Shown here: in pieces, positions 32,573-45,034 of the stretch
Layout of the letters: every line of letters starts with the position of its first letter
Position numbering within the stretch: the first letter of the stretch is position 1
Assembly (NCBI GenBank): GCA_036971475.1
Contig: JBAIZL010000002.1
Span: forward strand, 328,905,145 to 328,969,144
Length of the DNA stretch: 64,000 nt
From: Prosapia bicincta
Lineage: Eukaryota; Arthropoda; Insecta; Hemiptera; Cercopidae
Reading direction: 5' to 3'
Notes under the pieces: model-generated
Told to the model about the DNA's origin: nothing
Seen by the model: the letters and a program-made list of their open reading frames with translations, nothing else
The model's database searches: none
Translations under genes and position numbers: made by a program

Positions 32573-33162
32573 ATTATAATTAGGGTTGGGCCGATTTCTA
32601 AGAACTTCGATTCCAATTTCGATTCTAAAATTTTTCTTTCGATTCTCAATTGTTGAAAGTTATATAAGTTTACATGAAATTCTCTACTAATGAATTTAGT
32701 CAACTTCTTTATGATATGGTGGAGCCTTTTAAAAGTTCCGTTTTAATGTAGTCTAATAGGCTACACAAAGCGTTCAACCCTGATTTATGAATAGGAATAT
32801 CTGAAAGCATGACAAGCATAACGGATAAAGGTGACAAACAAACGGTACAGAAATAGGCCTACTACCGATCGTCTTTGTTGCTTCGTCATACTCTATAATA
32901 TTTTTATCCCCTCAAACCGGCGTTTTCTTTAATAGTTTAGTTCACTCATAGCAATTGATACATAGATGAGATATAGTTGATAGTTAATTATTTCCCCAAT
33001 AAATTACACCTCACTCGTATTTTAACAGTTATAGAAACAAGAATCGGAGTCGGTAAGCCTACATAAATCGCTGGAGAGTCGAGTATCGCCGATTGCTAGT
33101 TACCATTAGAAAAGACGATTCCTGGAATCGAGAATCGGAATCGCTCCATCCCTAATTATTAT
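32573..33162 (+). mobile_element. hAT-like MITE, copy 1
   Basis: The element at 32581-33154 (574 bp) begins TAGGGTTGGGCCGATT and ends CCATCCCTA, an imperfect terminal inverted pair. Its flanks ATTATAAT (32573-32580) and ATTATTAT (33155-33162) match at 7 of 8 bases. Subterminal GATTC/GAATC-rich inverted segments are present and there is no coding sequence. A second copy is at 61527-62130. Ends of this kind with 8-bp duplications are typical of hAT elements. Confidence 0.8.
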
Positions 33163-33975
33163 TATTCTTTCATATGAGAACGTGAAAGATATAAAGAAGT
33201 TTGTTATCATTAAAGTGGTTGCTTTTTTGGCGTTTCTCTGTACTCTTCTATGTCTCCTCTAAGCGCAAGATATGGTGGATTTGCTTGCTATTACTTTCCC
33301 CGTGCATCCAGCAGCTGCGTAGACATTAACTGTCAACCATACGAGCGGCTTCCGAATCGTCAGCACCAAAAATGGAGCCCAAATTCTTGTTTAAAATAAA
33401 TAATTAACACCTCCAAAGAAGCACACCTCCAAATAACGTTCTTTTGCTTAGTCATTGTCTTATTGGTAGTTACAAAGGCTGCCGCTGCTAGCGCTGCTTC
33501 TATCATAACATAATAACTTAATTACAAGCCGGGCCTCACCGCCCGATATCGGTTGCCGGCCATCTTCTGTCCGGTAATGGCTCCGTACGGTTTGATCAGC
33601 CAATTGTTGATTCTCCTCCTAGATTAGCCTACACTGACTTCAAGTAATGGAAACATAGGAGCTCTGTTGCAATTAAACTAGCTCTTCTCACGTTGGACCA
33701 TATTTGCAGCACGTATTCTTAATGCAGAATTTCTCTTCTAAAGTAGATAAAATTTTAAAACATAAATTTAAAAGCTTCGTTCTCTGTAAGAAGGTGTAGG
33801 GATACTAGATATTTGTGCAAGGGAAATTATTTCAGCCTGAACTCCATTCCTTCATAAGGCAGACAAAAGTGTAACACAAAACATGGTAAACATTTTGAAT
33901 TCTAAGAAATATGTCATGCTTTAGGTTTTTCGTTATTTGTTTGTCTGTCATCATTTGTGATAGTGGAAGGAATAG
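33163..33975. other. Unassigned sequence
   Basis: No gene, motif or repeat recognised. Confidence 0.4.
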
Positions 33976-36900
33976 AGATGTCTCGTCCAGACTCCCTCGT
34001 TAGGATATCTCCTTAAACAATTTCCTTCTTAGAGTCGTTTCTTCCAGGCTCTTCCACAGTACCTTCTTATTACCTCTTTGTCCAAGCACTCTGGATAAGA
34101 TCACTACGTCCCAGACTACACGATTAGAATCACTTTGTCTATAGCCTACTTTCTCTTTAAAGGCATTTCGTCCGAACTCCCTCTGTAGAATCACTTCCTC
34201 CAGACGCTCTCCTTAGATTCACTTTGCCCAGATGCTCTACTTAGGATAACGTCTTCCAAACTGTGTCCTGTCCTTAGATTCACTTTGCTCAGGTGCCCTA
34301 CTTGGGTCACTTCTTCCAGACGCCCTTCTTAGGGTAAATTTGTACAGAACCATTCACTCAGGGTAATTTTTCCCAGAATCCTTCTATTATGGTTAATTCT
34401 ACCAGACTCCCTCCTTAGAATGACTTCTTTCAGACTCCATCCTTCAAGTCACTTCTTCCAAACTCCATCCTTAAGGTCACTTCGGTCAGACACCATCCTT
34501 AGGGTCACTTCTTCCAGACTCCATCCTTAGGGTCACATCGATAAGACTCCATCCTTAGAGTCACTTCGTTCAGACACCATCCTTAGGGTCACTTCTTCCA
34601 GACTCCATCCTTAGGGTCACATCGATAAGACTCCATCCTTAGAGTCACTTCGTTCAGACTCCATCCTTAGGGTCACATCGATAAGACTCCATCCTTTAAG
34701 TCACTTCTTCCAGACTCCATCCTTAGGGTCACATCGATAAGGCTCCATCCTTAGAGTCACTTCGTTCAGACACCATCCTTAGAGTCACTTCTTCCAGACT
34801 CCATCCTTAGGGTCACATCGATAAGACTCCATCCTTAGGGTCACATCGATAAGACTCCATCCTTAGGGTCACTTCTTCCAGACTCCATCCTTAGGGTCAC
34901 ATCGATAAGACTCCATCCTTAGAGTCACTTCGTTCAGACTCCATCCTTAGGGTCACATCGATAAGACTCCATCCTTTAAGTCACTTCTTCCAGACTCCAT
35001 CCTTAGGGTCACATCGATAAGACTCCATCCTTAGAGTCACTTCGTTCAGACACCATCCTTAGGGTCACTTCTTCCAGACTCCATCCTTAGGGTCACATCG
35101 ATAAGACTCCATCCTTAGGGTCACATCGATAAGACTCCATCCTTAGAGTCACTTCGTTCAGACACCATCCTTAGAGTCACTTCTTCCAGACTCCATCCTT
35201 AGGGTCACATCGATAAGACTCCATCCTTAGAGTCACTTCGTTCAGACTCCATCCTTAGGGTCACATCGATAAGACTCCATCCTTTAAGTCACTTCTTCCA
35301 AACTCCATCCTTAAGGTCACTTCGGTCAGACACCATCCTTAGGGTCACTTCTTCCAGACTCCATCCTTAGGGTCACATCGATAAGACTCCATCCTTAGAG
35401 TCACTTCGTTTAGACTCCATCCTTAGCGTCACTTCATCCAGACTCCATCCTTAGCGTCACTTCATCCAGACTCTATCCTTAGGGTCACTTCATCCAGACT
35501 CTATCCTTAGGGTCACTTCGTTCAGATGCCATCCTTAGAATCACATAGTTCGGTCTCCATTCTTAGAACCACTTCGTTTAGACTCCATCCTTCTTCGAGA
35601 CTCCATCCTTAGGGTTACATCGGCCAGATCCCATCCTTAGAATCACTTCTTCGAGACATCCATCCTTGGGGTCACATCGGCCAGGCACCCCTTCTTGGGT
35701 TCACGTTGTACAGAATCATTCACTTTGAGTAATTGTTCCTAGAACCCTTCTCTTACGGTTAATTTTTTAAAAGATTCCTTTCTTAGAATCACTTCGTTCG
35801 GACTCCATCCTTAGGGTCACTTCTTCCTAGAATCACTTCGGCCAGACTCCATCCACAGGGTCTCTTCTTCCAGACTCCATCTTTAGAATCACTTCGGTTA
35901 GACTCCATCCTTAGTATCACTTCGGTCAGACTCCATCCATCCTTAGAATTACTTCGATCAGACTTCATCCTTAGGTACATTTCAGCCAGACTCCATCCTT
36001 AGAATCACTTCGGTCAGACTGCATCCTTAGAATCACTTCGGTCAGACTCTATCCTTAGATTCACTTTGGTGAGACTCTGTCTTTAGAATCTCTTCAGTCA
36101 GTCTCCATCCTTAGAATCACTTCGTAAAGACTCCATCCTTTGAATCACTTCGTCCATACTCCATCCTTAGAATCACTTCTTCAAGACTGCATCCTTAGAA
36201 TCACTTCGGTCAGACTCTATCCTTAGGTTCACTTTGGTGAGACTCTATCTTTAGAATCTCTTCAGTCAGTCTCCATCCTTAGAATCACTTCGTAAAGACT
36301 CCATCCTTTGAATCACTTCGTCCATACTCCATCCTTAGAATCACTTCTTCAAGACTGCATCCTTAGAATCACTTCGGTCAGACTCTATCCTTAGGTTCAC
36401 TTTGGTGAGACTCTATCTTTAGAATCTCTTCGGTCAGTCTCCATCCTTAGAATCACTTCGTAAAGACTCCATCCTTTGAATCACTTCGTCCATACTCCAT
36501 CCTTAGAATCACTTCTTCAAGACTGCATCCTTAGAATCACTTCGGTCAGACTCTATCCTTAGGTTCACTTTGGTGAGACTCTATCTTTAGAATCTCTTCG
36601 GTCAGTCTCCATCCTTAGAATCACTTCTTCAAGGCTGCATCCTTAGAATCACTTCGGTCAGACTCTATCCTTAGATTCACTTTGGTGAGACTCTATCTTT
36701 AGAATCTCTTCGGTCAGTCTCCATCCTTAGAATCACTTCTTCAAGACTCCATCCTTAGAATCACTTCGTAAAGACTCCATCCTTAGAATCACTTCTTCAA
36801 GACTCCATCCTTAGAATCACTTCGTAAAGACTCCATCCTTAGAATCACTTCTTCAAGACTCCATCCTTAGAATCACTTCGTAAAGACTCCATCCTTTGAA

Positions 36901-37495
36901 TCACTTCGTCCATACTCCATCCTTAGAATCACTTCTTCAAGACTGCATCCTTAGAATCACTTCGGTCAGACTCTATTCTTAGGTTCACTTTGGTGAGACT
37001 CTATCTTTAGAATCTCTTCGGTCAGTCTCCATCCTTAGAATCACTTCGTAAAGACTCCATCCTTTGAATCACTTCGTCCATACTCCATCCTTAGAATCAC
37101 TTCTTCAAGACTGCATCCTTAGAATCACTTCGGTCAGACTCTATCCTTAGGTTCACTTTGGTGAGACTCTATCTTTAGAATCTCTTCGGTCAGTCTCCAT
37201 CCTTAGAATCACTTCTTCAAGGCTGCATCCTTAGAATCACTTCGGTCAGACTCTATCCTTAGATTCACTTTGGTGAGACTCTATCTTTAGAATCTCTTCG
37301 GTCAGTCTCCATCCTTAGAATCACTTCTTCAAGACTCCATCCTTAGAATCACTTCTTCAAGACTCCATCCTTAGAATCATTTCACCCAGACTCCATCCTT
37401 AGAATCACTTCACCCAGACTCCATACTTAGAATCACTTCGTCCAGACTCTATCATTAAAATCACTTCGTCCAGACTCCATTCTTTGAATCACTTC
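33976..37495. repeat. 28-bp minisatellite with higher-order repeats
   Basis: 3.5 kb of GACTCCATCCTTAGAATCAC + TTCG-type 28-bp units. Two domains are visible. 34450-35520 is rich in the ACATCGATAAGACTCC variant. 36060-37350 has a six-monomer (168-bp) unit marked by TTTGGTGAGACTC at 36065, 36233, 36401, 36569, 36681, 36989, 37157 and 37269, all spaced in multiples of 28 bp. Edges are degenerate. Confidence 0.95.
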
Positions 37496-37934
37496 GTCCT
37501 TTTATATTACTTTAATCCAATATTACTCTAATCCAGAAAATAACATTGTAATAATGTGCAGACGGATTTGCCGACAAGTACCTTCATCGCATGGGTAGTT
37601 AGTGCTGGCATTAGTCCTGCCTAGGCAGATTGTTAATTTGTTTAATTTGAGTTTTGAATGAGTTGGCTAAATACGTTACGATCCAAATTATTAAGCCGTT
37701 CTGTTGTAAGCCCGTTATTACTTGGCCCAGTTTCCTTAATAAGTCGACGTGTAATCAAAGAGGCCGCTTTCTGTAACCAGTGGAGGGGTTGTAGGGTGAA
37801 GGGGTTTACCGAGGCCGAAGGGTGATGACGAAAAACTTGGCAATGGATAGAGACTTGGTAATAGGTAGGCCTAAGTAAGGCTTGTATACGCGCTAGGAGA
37901 TACTCTGTTTAGACGTAGCATTATTTTAAAAATT
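37496..37934. other. Unassigned sequence
   Basis: No gene recognised. One TAGGCCTA near 37866. Confidence 0.4.
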
Positions 37935-38335
37935 ATTATTCCTTTTGTTATAAAAACAAGTAATATAAAAGGAAATGTTTAAAGGCAATTCTTACTTGGA
38001 CCAACAAAGACAAATTTCATTTTAGTTACTTTTTATTATATATTTACAATTAATATAAATAAAGTAACATTACCTATGCGTTAAAACATCTGTTCTGCCA
38101 TACAACCTATAACATAAAATCTCCTGCTTTATGAAATGATATGTTATCACTTATTTTAAGCCAAATAGGGCGAAATAACTGTATTGCATACCTTGACCCT
38201 TTTGTAAAACGTTTTTCTCCCATATAAAACTAAATTAATTTATAAATAAAAAGTATTTTACTAATGATTGAAAATTTGAACAAGGTATATATAGGGCAAG
38301 TGTGAACTAATAGAAGAAATTGAAAAACTATGAAT
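37935..38335 (+). mobile_element. Dispersed repeat, headless subfamily, copy A
   Basis: Shares long blocks with the reverse strand of 39085-39540 and with 43730-44110 (CAACCTATAACATAAAAT, GTTATCACTTATTTTAAGCC). It ends in the family tail TGATTGAAAATTTGAACAAG then GTGTGAACTAATAGAAG. It lacks the tRNA-like head of the SINE-like copies but shares their 3' region. Confidence 0.72.
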
Positions 38336-39084
38336 TTTGATGAAAAATAAAGTTTTCTAAGGTAGTAGAGTAATCTAAGGTTATACGATAACATATCCGA
38401 ATTTAAATATAGTTTTCATAACTTTTATTTTTATTTTTACTTAAATCTTATGTGTTTATAAGTTTATTAAAACTACTGTGTTTAAAGATAATACAATTTG
38501 ACCGGGTATAGGGGTAGACATGTTCTTCAACCCGGTTGCGATTAGTTCTAATTTAGTTAAGTTACTCTGGCAATTCCTTCTACCCTTCCTTATGGTTCTT
38601 CTTACAAGAGACCCAACTGATAGACACTTGCTTTTTGTCCCCAATAGAGAGTAGGTCGCTGCACAGGAGACTCCACGATCCCCTTTGTACTCTCTACGGA
38701 GAGGTTTTATTCTCCCACCGTAACTCGGTCTATAATGACAATCTCTTCGTAGACGATAAGCGTCTTAAAACTTCAAATAAATGTAAAACGTATTTACGCC
38801 AGGTTGTAAGATAAGGCGGTAAATAAAAAGCTATACGAGCTAACAATTATAAACGATGGTATTTGTTATCATTATCACTGATACTACTATAAAACTAAGG
38901 TGTAATTGTGATTTTATAGTAGTACTACTAAAGATAATGACATAAGTTATCGAAACGCGTATGATAGTAAAATGTTAATAATTGTGAGTTCGTGTTAATT
39001 TATTTATTTACTAACAAATAAATAAAACAATTAACGGATATATCTTGTAAAACGTTAAAGTATAAGGCCTTGCAATTACATTCC
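38336..39084. other. Spacer between inverted repeat copies, with a short palindrome
   Basis: Separates copies A and B, which face each other. ACTACTATAAAA (38883-38894) and TTTTATAGTAGT (38912-38923) form a 12-bp perfect inverted repeat. No gene seen. Confidence 0.5.
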
Positions 39085-39540
39085 TTCTTTTAGTTTATAC
39101 TCTCCTTACATATATATTGTTCAAATTTTCAATCGTTAATAAAATACTTTTTACTCATCCAATAAAGTTCAAATATATATTTTTTTTAACTTGTAGGAAA
39201 TGACACTTGATGTCAATATAGTTTTTTTTCAAATCATAACTCTTTAATACATTTAATGAATTAATTTTAGTTTCATATGAGAGAAAAAGCAAAAAATGGG
39301 CAAGGTATACAATAAAGTTATTTCTTCCCATTTGCCTTAAAAATTTCATAAAACAGCTGTTTCACTTTTTCAGCTGTTTTATAACAGCCGATATAATGTT
39401 ACAGGTTATGCGGTAGAACCGCTTTTTTAACGCATAAGCTATGTTACTTTATTACAGTTACTATATTAACTGTAATTATTTAATAAAAATTAAAATGATT
39501 TTTTTTTGTTGACTTATCTAGACTTTAAAACGTTTTTGTC
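39085..39540 (-). mobile_element. Dispersed repeat, headless subfamily, copy B
   Basis: The reverse complement aligns along its length with copy A: GCGTTAAAAAAG, CATAACCTGTAACAT, CAAATGGGAAGAAATAACT, then the tail GATTGAAAATTTGAACAA and ACTAAAAGAAGGAATG. With copy A it forms an inverted pair tail to tail. Confidence 0.72.
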
Positions 39541-40245
39541 TATACTACTTGTTTATAGAGAAAATGTTTCAAGTCATGCTGGACCAGACTTATAATTATG
39601 CCAGGGTTTATGCTACCAAAGTGTGCGTAAACTACCGATGCTTCTCGCGGTGTTCGTATGTTGTCAAGTTGTTCATGTTTTCATTGTAGTGAATGGTGAC
39701 CGCAGCACAGGGTGACTCGGCGGGAGCGGAAGCAAACGTAACCTTACGCTTTAACCTTAGATTAACTGCTGTCGTGAACAGATTAGGCACATTGTCATCC
39801 GTCACAAAGAACTTGTTGACACATTGCTACACCTGGCCAGGGGCTTGAAAGCTAATCAAAACAAGACGAGGGTCAGATGTTGTAAATATTTAATAGGGTC
39901 TTTTAGAGGAATTCTTCTGTAACAGGAAGTACGCAGAGCGGGAGACGGATAAACAAACTATCCATAGTCAAAGATAGGCCTTGTTACTAATTAGTAAACT
40001 GTAACAGGGCAAAGGTAAAATATTTAGTCTACAAACAAATAGGTTGTGGCAACCGAAGTGAAAACTTTTATAGCCTCGTCGCAGAAATTTTGTATAGAGA
40101 AAAACGTTTAATTTTGTGTAATGAGAAATTACCTAAACATTTGTTGTCAGAATGTTTTCACGTCAAAAATTGTATTTACACAACTTATTGTTACCATTAT
40201 ATTGAACTATTTGTATGCAGATTAATCAAAATTTAAATAAATAAA
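39541..40245. other. Unassigned sequence
   Basis: No gene or repeat recognised. Confidence 0.4.
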
Positions 40246-40420
40246 TATATTTATTCATTGAACAAAACTAATTATTAATAACCCTTTTTTAACCATGTAT
40301 AATAAATAATGTAACATAACCTACGTGTAAGACAGCTGTTCTACAACATAACCTATAACACAAAATTAGCTGTTGTATGAAAACATATGTTATCATTTAA
40401 TTCACTTTGAAGCGACTTGT
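40246..40420 (+). mobile_element. Dispersed repeat fragment, copy C
   Basis: GACAGCTGTTCTAC, CAACATAACCTATAACACAA and ATATGTTATCA match the 5' half of copies A and B. The 3' half and tail are absent. Confidence 0.6.
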
Positions 40421-40824
40421 AGGGTAGCCTGACGGAAAATATACGGTCTCAAAATATAAATTTATGTCCATAAAATAAATGTTTGTAGGCATCGCTAAAG
40501 ACGTTTTTATTTCAGTAATTATAAGCTACGGTAGCCACAGTGCTTATTTCATCTGGACTAGACAGTGGTGCATGAAGTTTAATTATTGCAAGTCATCTCT
40601 TGTTATAAATACCAATAAGGCAGAGAGCATAAATGACTTAGTAATAAATGGGAAACTCGTCCTTATAGCTAAGTGGTGTAATACCTAGGCCTAACGATGG
40701 ATGCTAAACTGAACTGGAAATCCGGTGCAGAGGGCTAGCGTTGCTCATGGCTCGGTATTCTGAGGGTATCCCCTGAAACAAAAAGCAAGTGCACAAGCCT
40801 GTATGCACTTAAGGGTTACCACTT
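40421..40824. other. Unassigned sequence
   Basis: Short open frame 40479-40688 without recognisable features. One TAGGCCTA near 40686. Confidence 0.35.
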
Positions 40825-41640
40825 TGGGGATTCACCAAAAGCAGCAATCCGCAAGTTATTGAGCGCTTTCGAAATAAAGTGTTCAGAGTCATAGTGAGAG
40901 ATCCATGTTGCGTACGAAACTCTGCCTTATATAGAGACCTGAACATTAAGAGCGTGAGGAAGGAGGCCGCCTTTGCAGCATGTGAGCCATGTATCTTGGT
41001 ACAAGATAAATAAAATAGACTCCATCGTTAAGCTGTCTAAAAAGATGCACAGGTTCCAAACAAAGTGTTGAGAGTCATAGTGAGAGATCCATGTTGTGTC
41101 CGAAACTCTGCCTTATATAGAGACCTGAACATTAAAAGCGTGAGGAAGGAGGCCGCCTTTGCAGCATGTGAGCCATGTATCTTAGTACAAGACAAATAAA
41201 ATACGATCCATTCAATCGTTAAGCTGTCTAAGAAGATGCACAGGTTCCAAATAAAGTGTCGAGAGCCATAGTAAGAGATCCATGTTGCGTCCGAAACTCT
41301 GCCTTATATAGAGACCTAAACATTACGAGCCTGATTAAGGAGGCCGCCTTTGCAGCATGTGAGTCATGTATCTCAGTACAAGATAAATAAAATGCGATCC
41401 ATTCAATCGTTAAGCTGTCTAAGAAGATGCACAGGTTCCAAATAAAGTGTTGAGAGCCATAGTGAGAGATCCATGTTGCGTCCGAAACTCTGCCTTATAT
41501 AGATACCTGAACATTATGAGCGTGAGGAAGGAGGCCGCCTTTGCAGCATGTAAGCAATGCATCTCAGTAGAAGAGAGATAAAATAGGTTCCATTCAACTG
41601 TTAAGCTGCTTAAGAAGATGCACAGGTTCAAAATAGAGGG
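40825..41640 (+). pseudogene. Jockey-type LINE C-terminal fragment amplified in tandem
   Basis: From 40825 the frame reads WGFTKSSNPQVIERFRNKVF and then RVIVRDPCCVRNSALYRDLN until a TAA near 40984. This resembles the C-terminal end of Jockey-clade reverse transcriptases, where a W-G motif precedes a VRN..LHRDL block. The segment from about 40870 is repeated about four times, and the later copies carry frameshifts. The rest of the LINE is absent. Confidence 0.7.
40870..41640 (+). repeat. 186-191-bp tandem array, 4 copies, of LINE coding sequence
   Basis: ATCCATGTTG recurs at 40901, 41087, 41278 and 41469. Copies share CCGAAACTCTGCCTTATATA and GAGGCCGCCTTTGCAGCATG with modest divergence. Confidence 0.92.
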
Positions 41641-42955
41641 AAAACATCTTACAGATGTTACAAATGTTGGATCATACCTGAAATTTGAATCACTTGGAGC
41701 AGCTCCAGCAACACAATAATCCTACAGCTCTATGGTTGCTAGTGCACAGACTTAAACATTAATCTTTTGGACCTGGTTCCAAAACAATATTAGTTGCACC
41801 TCATCAGCAGTACTAGAATATCTGTACTGGTGCAAGCCTGAAATATTTCAACTGCCCTCAGAAAGAAAGCTGATAGGATAGATCTCGTCTTAATTGTTAC
41901 AAAAAAAATATGTTGTCACATTCCTAGAAACCTTCCTAGAAAGATTATACGTTTCTTCTTTACTCTCCTCAATGTAAACCAAAATTGCTCTGTTTTGTAG
42001 CAAAATTTTATATTTAAAGTTCTCATTTGGATATTTAAGTAAGGCGCTGTCCAAAATGGGTGTTCTATAAAACGTTGATGTTAAACTGAGGCAGTTTGAT
42101 AAATGCGTGAATACAGAGTCAGTAAGGGTGCAGCTGCATTCAGAAATGGCTGAACGTTTGGCCTACGCGTGCAAAGTTCCAACCCACTCGCAGTTACTCT
42201 GTATCGTACGCGCCAAAATAAGCACTACTAAGATTTTATTTTATTTAGACTTACATAGTTTTACAAACTCATACAAGTAAAAAGAGGCTAAGACTCGGGT
42301 CTAAACATGTTATATATGGCCTCCGTTCAATTTGAGGCAACTTTTGTAGCGCTCGTCAAGGTTTTGCATCATTTCGGTGAAGAGGGCTTATTTCGTGCTC
42401 GTCATACTCATGGTTATTTTTAATACGGTTTATTAATACGTTGCATAATATTGCATTCATTTTCAAAATGCTGTCTTTAGGATATAAATTCGCACCCAGT
42501 TACCCTAAATAGCAACATCCCTACAGAAGGTTACTTACTGCTAGATATTAACATTTAAAGAGAATAATGCATTTCATTTTCCTTATATGTGAGATTTATA
42601 AATGAGTTGGAAATCTTCAAATTCATGCAGTACCTCTGATTAAAGCGTGTAATAACTGTATGCACATGGACTATATACAAGTTTTAAAAACTTAAACTTT
42701 AGCTGACGAATGACAAAACTGTGAGAGATTGCCTATCTGTGTAAAGACATAGTTCTTTATACAGGCACAAGAATCTATATTCGTCGGTCACCAGCGACCT
42801 TTTAATTCCATTCTAACCAATCAGAATAGTAATTTAGTTATACATTTGTTTCTCACTTTATCCTCAATACTTATGTCATCCCTTTATCTTAGCAAGTACG
42901 CATAGCGTGTCGAGGTGTTTTTCCGGTTAGCCCTAGTTAGGAAAAAGTGTATTCA
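41641..42955. other. Unassigned sequence
   Basis: No gene recognised. There is no convincing continuation of the LINE after 41640. Confidence 0.35.
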
Positions 42956-42959
42956 TCTT

Positions 42960-43172
42960 ATACGTAAAGTGTGCATATTTAGGCCGTCTACGTATGAACC
43001 TTATGCGTTACTAAACCACTGATCCGATAGCTATGAAATTTAAAAAAATTTTTAGTACATTTCTAGGAAGGCTTCTGGCATACTAAGTCTCAGCATAATA
43101 AGTTCAGCTAATGTTAACACCCTATTCATTACTTTTAGGCGGTACGAAGTTCGCCGGGCCAGCTAGTCTATG
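42960..43172 (+). mobile_element. Possible retroelement 3' end
   Basis: The segment ends GGCGGTACGAAGTTCGCCGG then GCCAGCTAGT. This kind of ending recurs at the 3' termini of some insect non-LTR elements as I recall them. Only one copy is in the window and there is no coding sequence, so the call is weak. Confidence 0.3.
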
Positions 43173-43729
43173 TAGACTATATAAATGTATTCCCTTAAGT
43201 GTTTTTAATAAATTTGCTAAATTGCAAAAATAAATTAAATAACAAATAATAACTAATTAAATATTATTGTAATAATAATTAATTATTAAATTTTATAGTC
43301 AGAGGAAATTTCTAGTTCTTTTTTACAGTAATGTAAATTTTTATGAGACGGAGAATTTAGTTCTTTACATTAAAATATAAGAGGTTTTAAAACTATAAAA
43401 AACGACATAAAAAATAACAAATATTTAGAAAATAATGCTTTTCTTAAAATATGCTATGAGAACATTATTACAACAAAATTATTTTGCATCTCATATTATA
43501 TATTTATATTTTATTGTATATAAATACATTTAATAATTGATAATTTATAATCTTTATACTTTTTACTAGACACAGGTATGAAAAAAATAACAAAGAAATT
43601 GAACTTTTTATTTCTAGCTAAAACATTAAAGATATTTTGTATTTTAAACCTTTTCGTAAAAGTTAGTTTATGACTCCAATATACAGGCTACATTTTGTAG
43701 GAAATTTTTTACGAATTATTAAAACATAA
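43173..43729. other. Very AT-rich sequence
   Basis: No open frame or repeat recognised. Confidence 0.4.
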
Positions 43730-44108
43730 AGTTTTTAATGAATAAGTAATATAAAGAAAAACGTTTTTAGCCAATTTATACTTAGGTCAATAAAGAAAAA
43801 TTTATTTTATTTACTTTTTATTAAATAATTACAATTAACATAAATACAATTACATAAACTATGCGTTAAATCAGCTTTTCTTCGATATAACCTATAATAT
43901 AAGATGACCTGTTTTATGAAATAATGTGTTATCACTTATTTTAAGCCAAATGGGACGAAATATCTATATTGCATACTTTCACCTTTTGTAAAAAGTTTCC
44001 CCCCTTTCAAATGATAATATTTGAATAAACTATATTAACATAGTGTCATCCATTAAGCCTACAAGTTTAAACAAATGTATTTTATTAGCGATTGAAAATT
44101 CGAACACG

Positions 44109-44114
<6 letters not shown>
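43730..44114 (+). mobile_element. Dispersed repeat, headless subfamily, copy D (5' part)
   Basis: Matches copy A (CTATGCGTTAAA, ATAACCTATAATATAAGAT, GTTATCACTTATTTTAAGCC, TTTTATTAGCGATTGAAAAT) but breaks off in TA-rich sequence where the tail should follow. The matching tail (TATATATAGGGAGAG, AACTAATAGAAGGAATTT) is at 47413-47465, beyond the Penelope-like insertion. Confidence 0.68.

Positions 44115-44178
<64 letters not shown>
44115..44178. repeat. (AT)n microsatellite
   Basis: An uninterrupted AT run of about 64 bp at the junction between the dispersed repeat and the 3' end of the Penelope-like element. Confidence 0.95.
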
Positions 44179-44182
<4 letters not shown>

Positions 44183-45034
44183 GTATTAAATATGGTGATA
44201 TGTTTTCTTGTAATATAGTTAATAAATTAAAAATATTTCAAAAACAAGAATACTTTTAATGAATATATTTATTCAAAGCTTTTCGCCGATAAAATAGTAC
44301 CAGCATCTTCAGGAAAATAATTATCTAATAAAATATTTTTACAAAATTAAATCATATGTGCTACAAACGACCCTATGTTTATAAGCATTGCACTTTATGT
44401 AATTTTTTCTACAACATCAATGACCTTATAAATAGTTTGGTGCCTTGATCTCACTTGAATTTGTTCATCAACTAATTTGTCTTTAACTTTATGCTTATAA
44501 ATTTCCAATGTTTCAAATATATTAATTTTTAATCCTTTATTTAATTCTTTCATTAATTTCATATTTTCTATTTCCGGAAACTCATGTCCATTATTAATAC
44601 AATACGTTGCTAAATTTGATTTGTATATGTTTGGTTTGATATAGAGGAGACCGGGGCAAGATGACTATGTTAACAATTTTTGTTAATTACTCATTTATTT
44701 TTAAGGATAGTAAATATAATTGAACGTCAACTGTAAGAGCAATCCTTTGGGGTATTAAATTTATTACCATTTAATTTTTTAAATAAAAAAATAAAGGAGA
44801 ATTTTATATTTTTCATAACCTTAACAAATTGTCCTCTTGCCCCAGTACTGGGGCAAGATGACAACACTGAAAAAGGTTTAACATATTTTATCGTTTGAAT
44901 ATGTTATATGGTTTAACAAATGATAACTGTGTTTTCACATCTTACAAAGTATCAAAGTAAGCGTAACGCATTGTAACGTAATGTTAAAGTGTTCAGTTGT
45001 GAAGCAAACCATAGTCACAAATAAAAATGCCATT

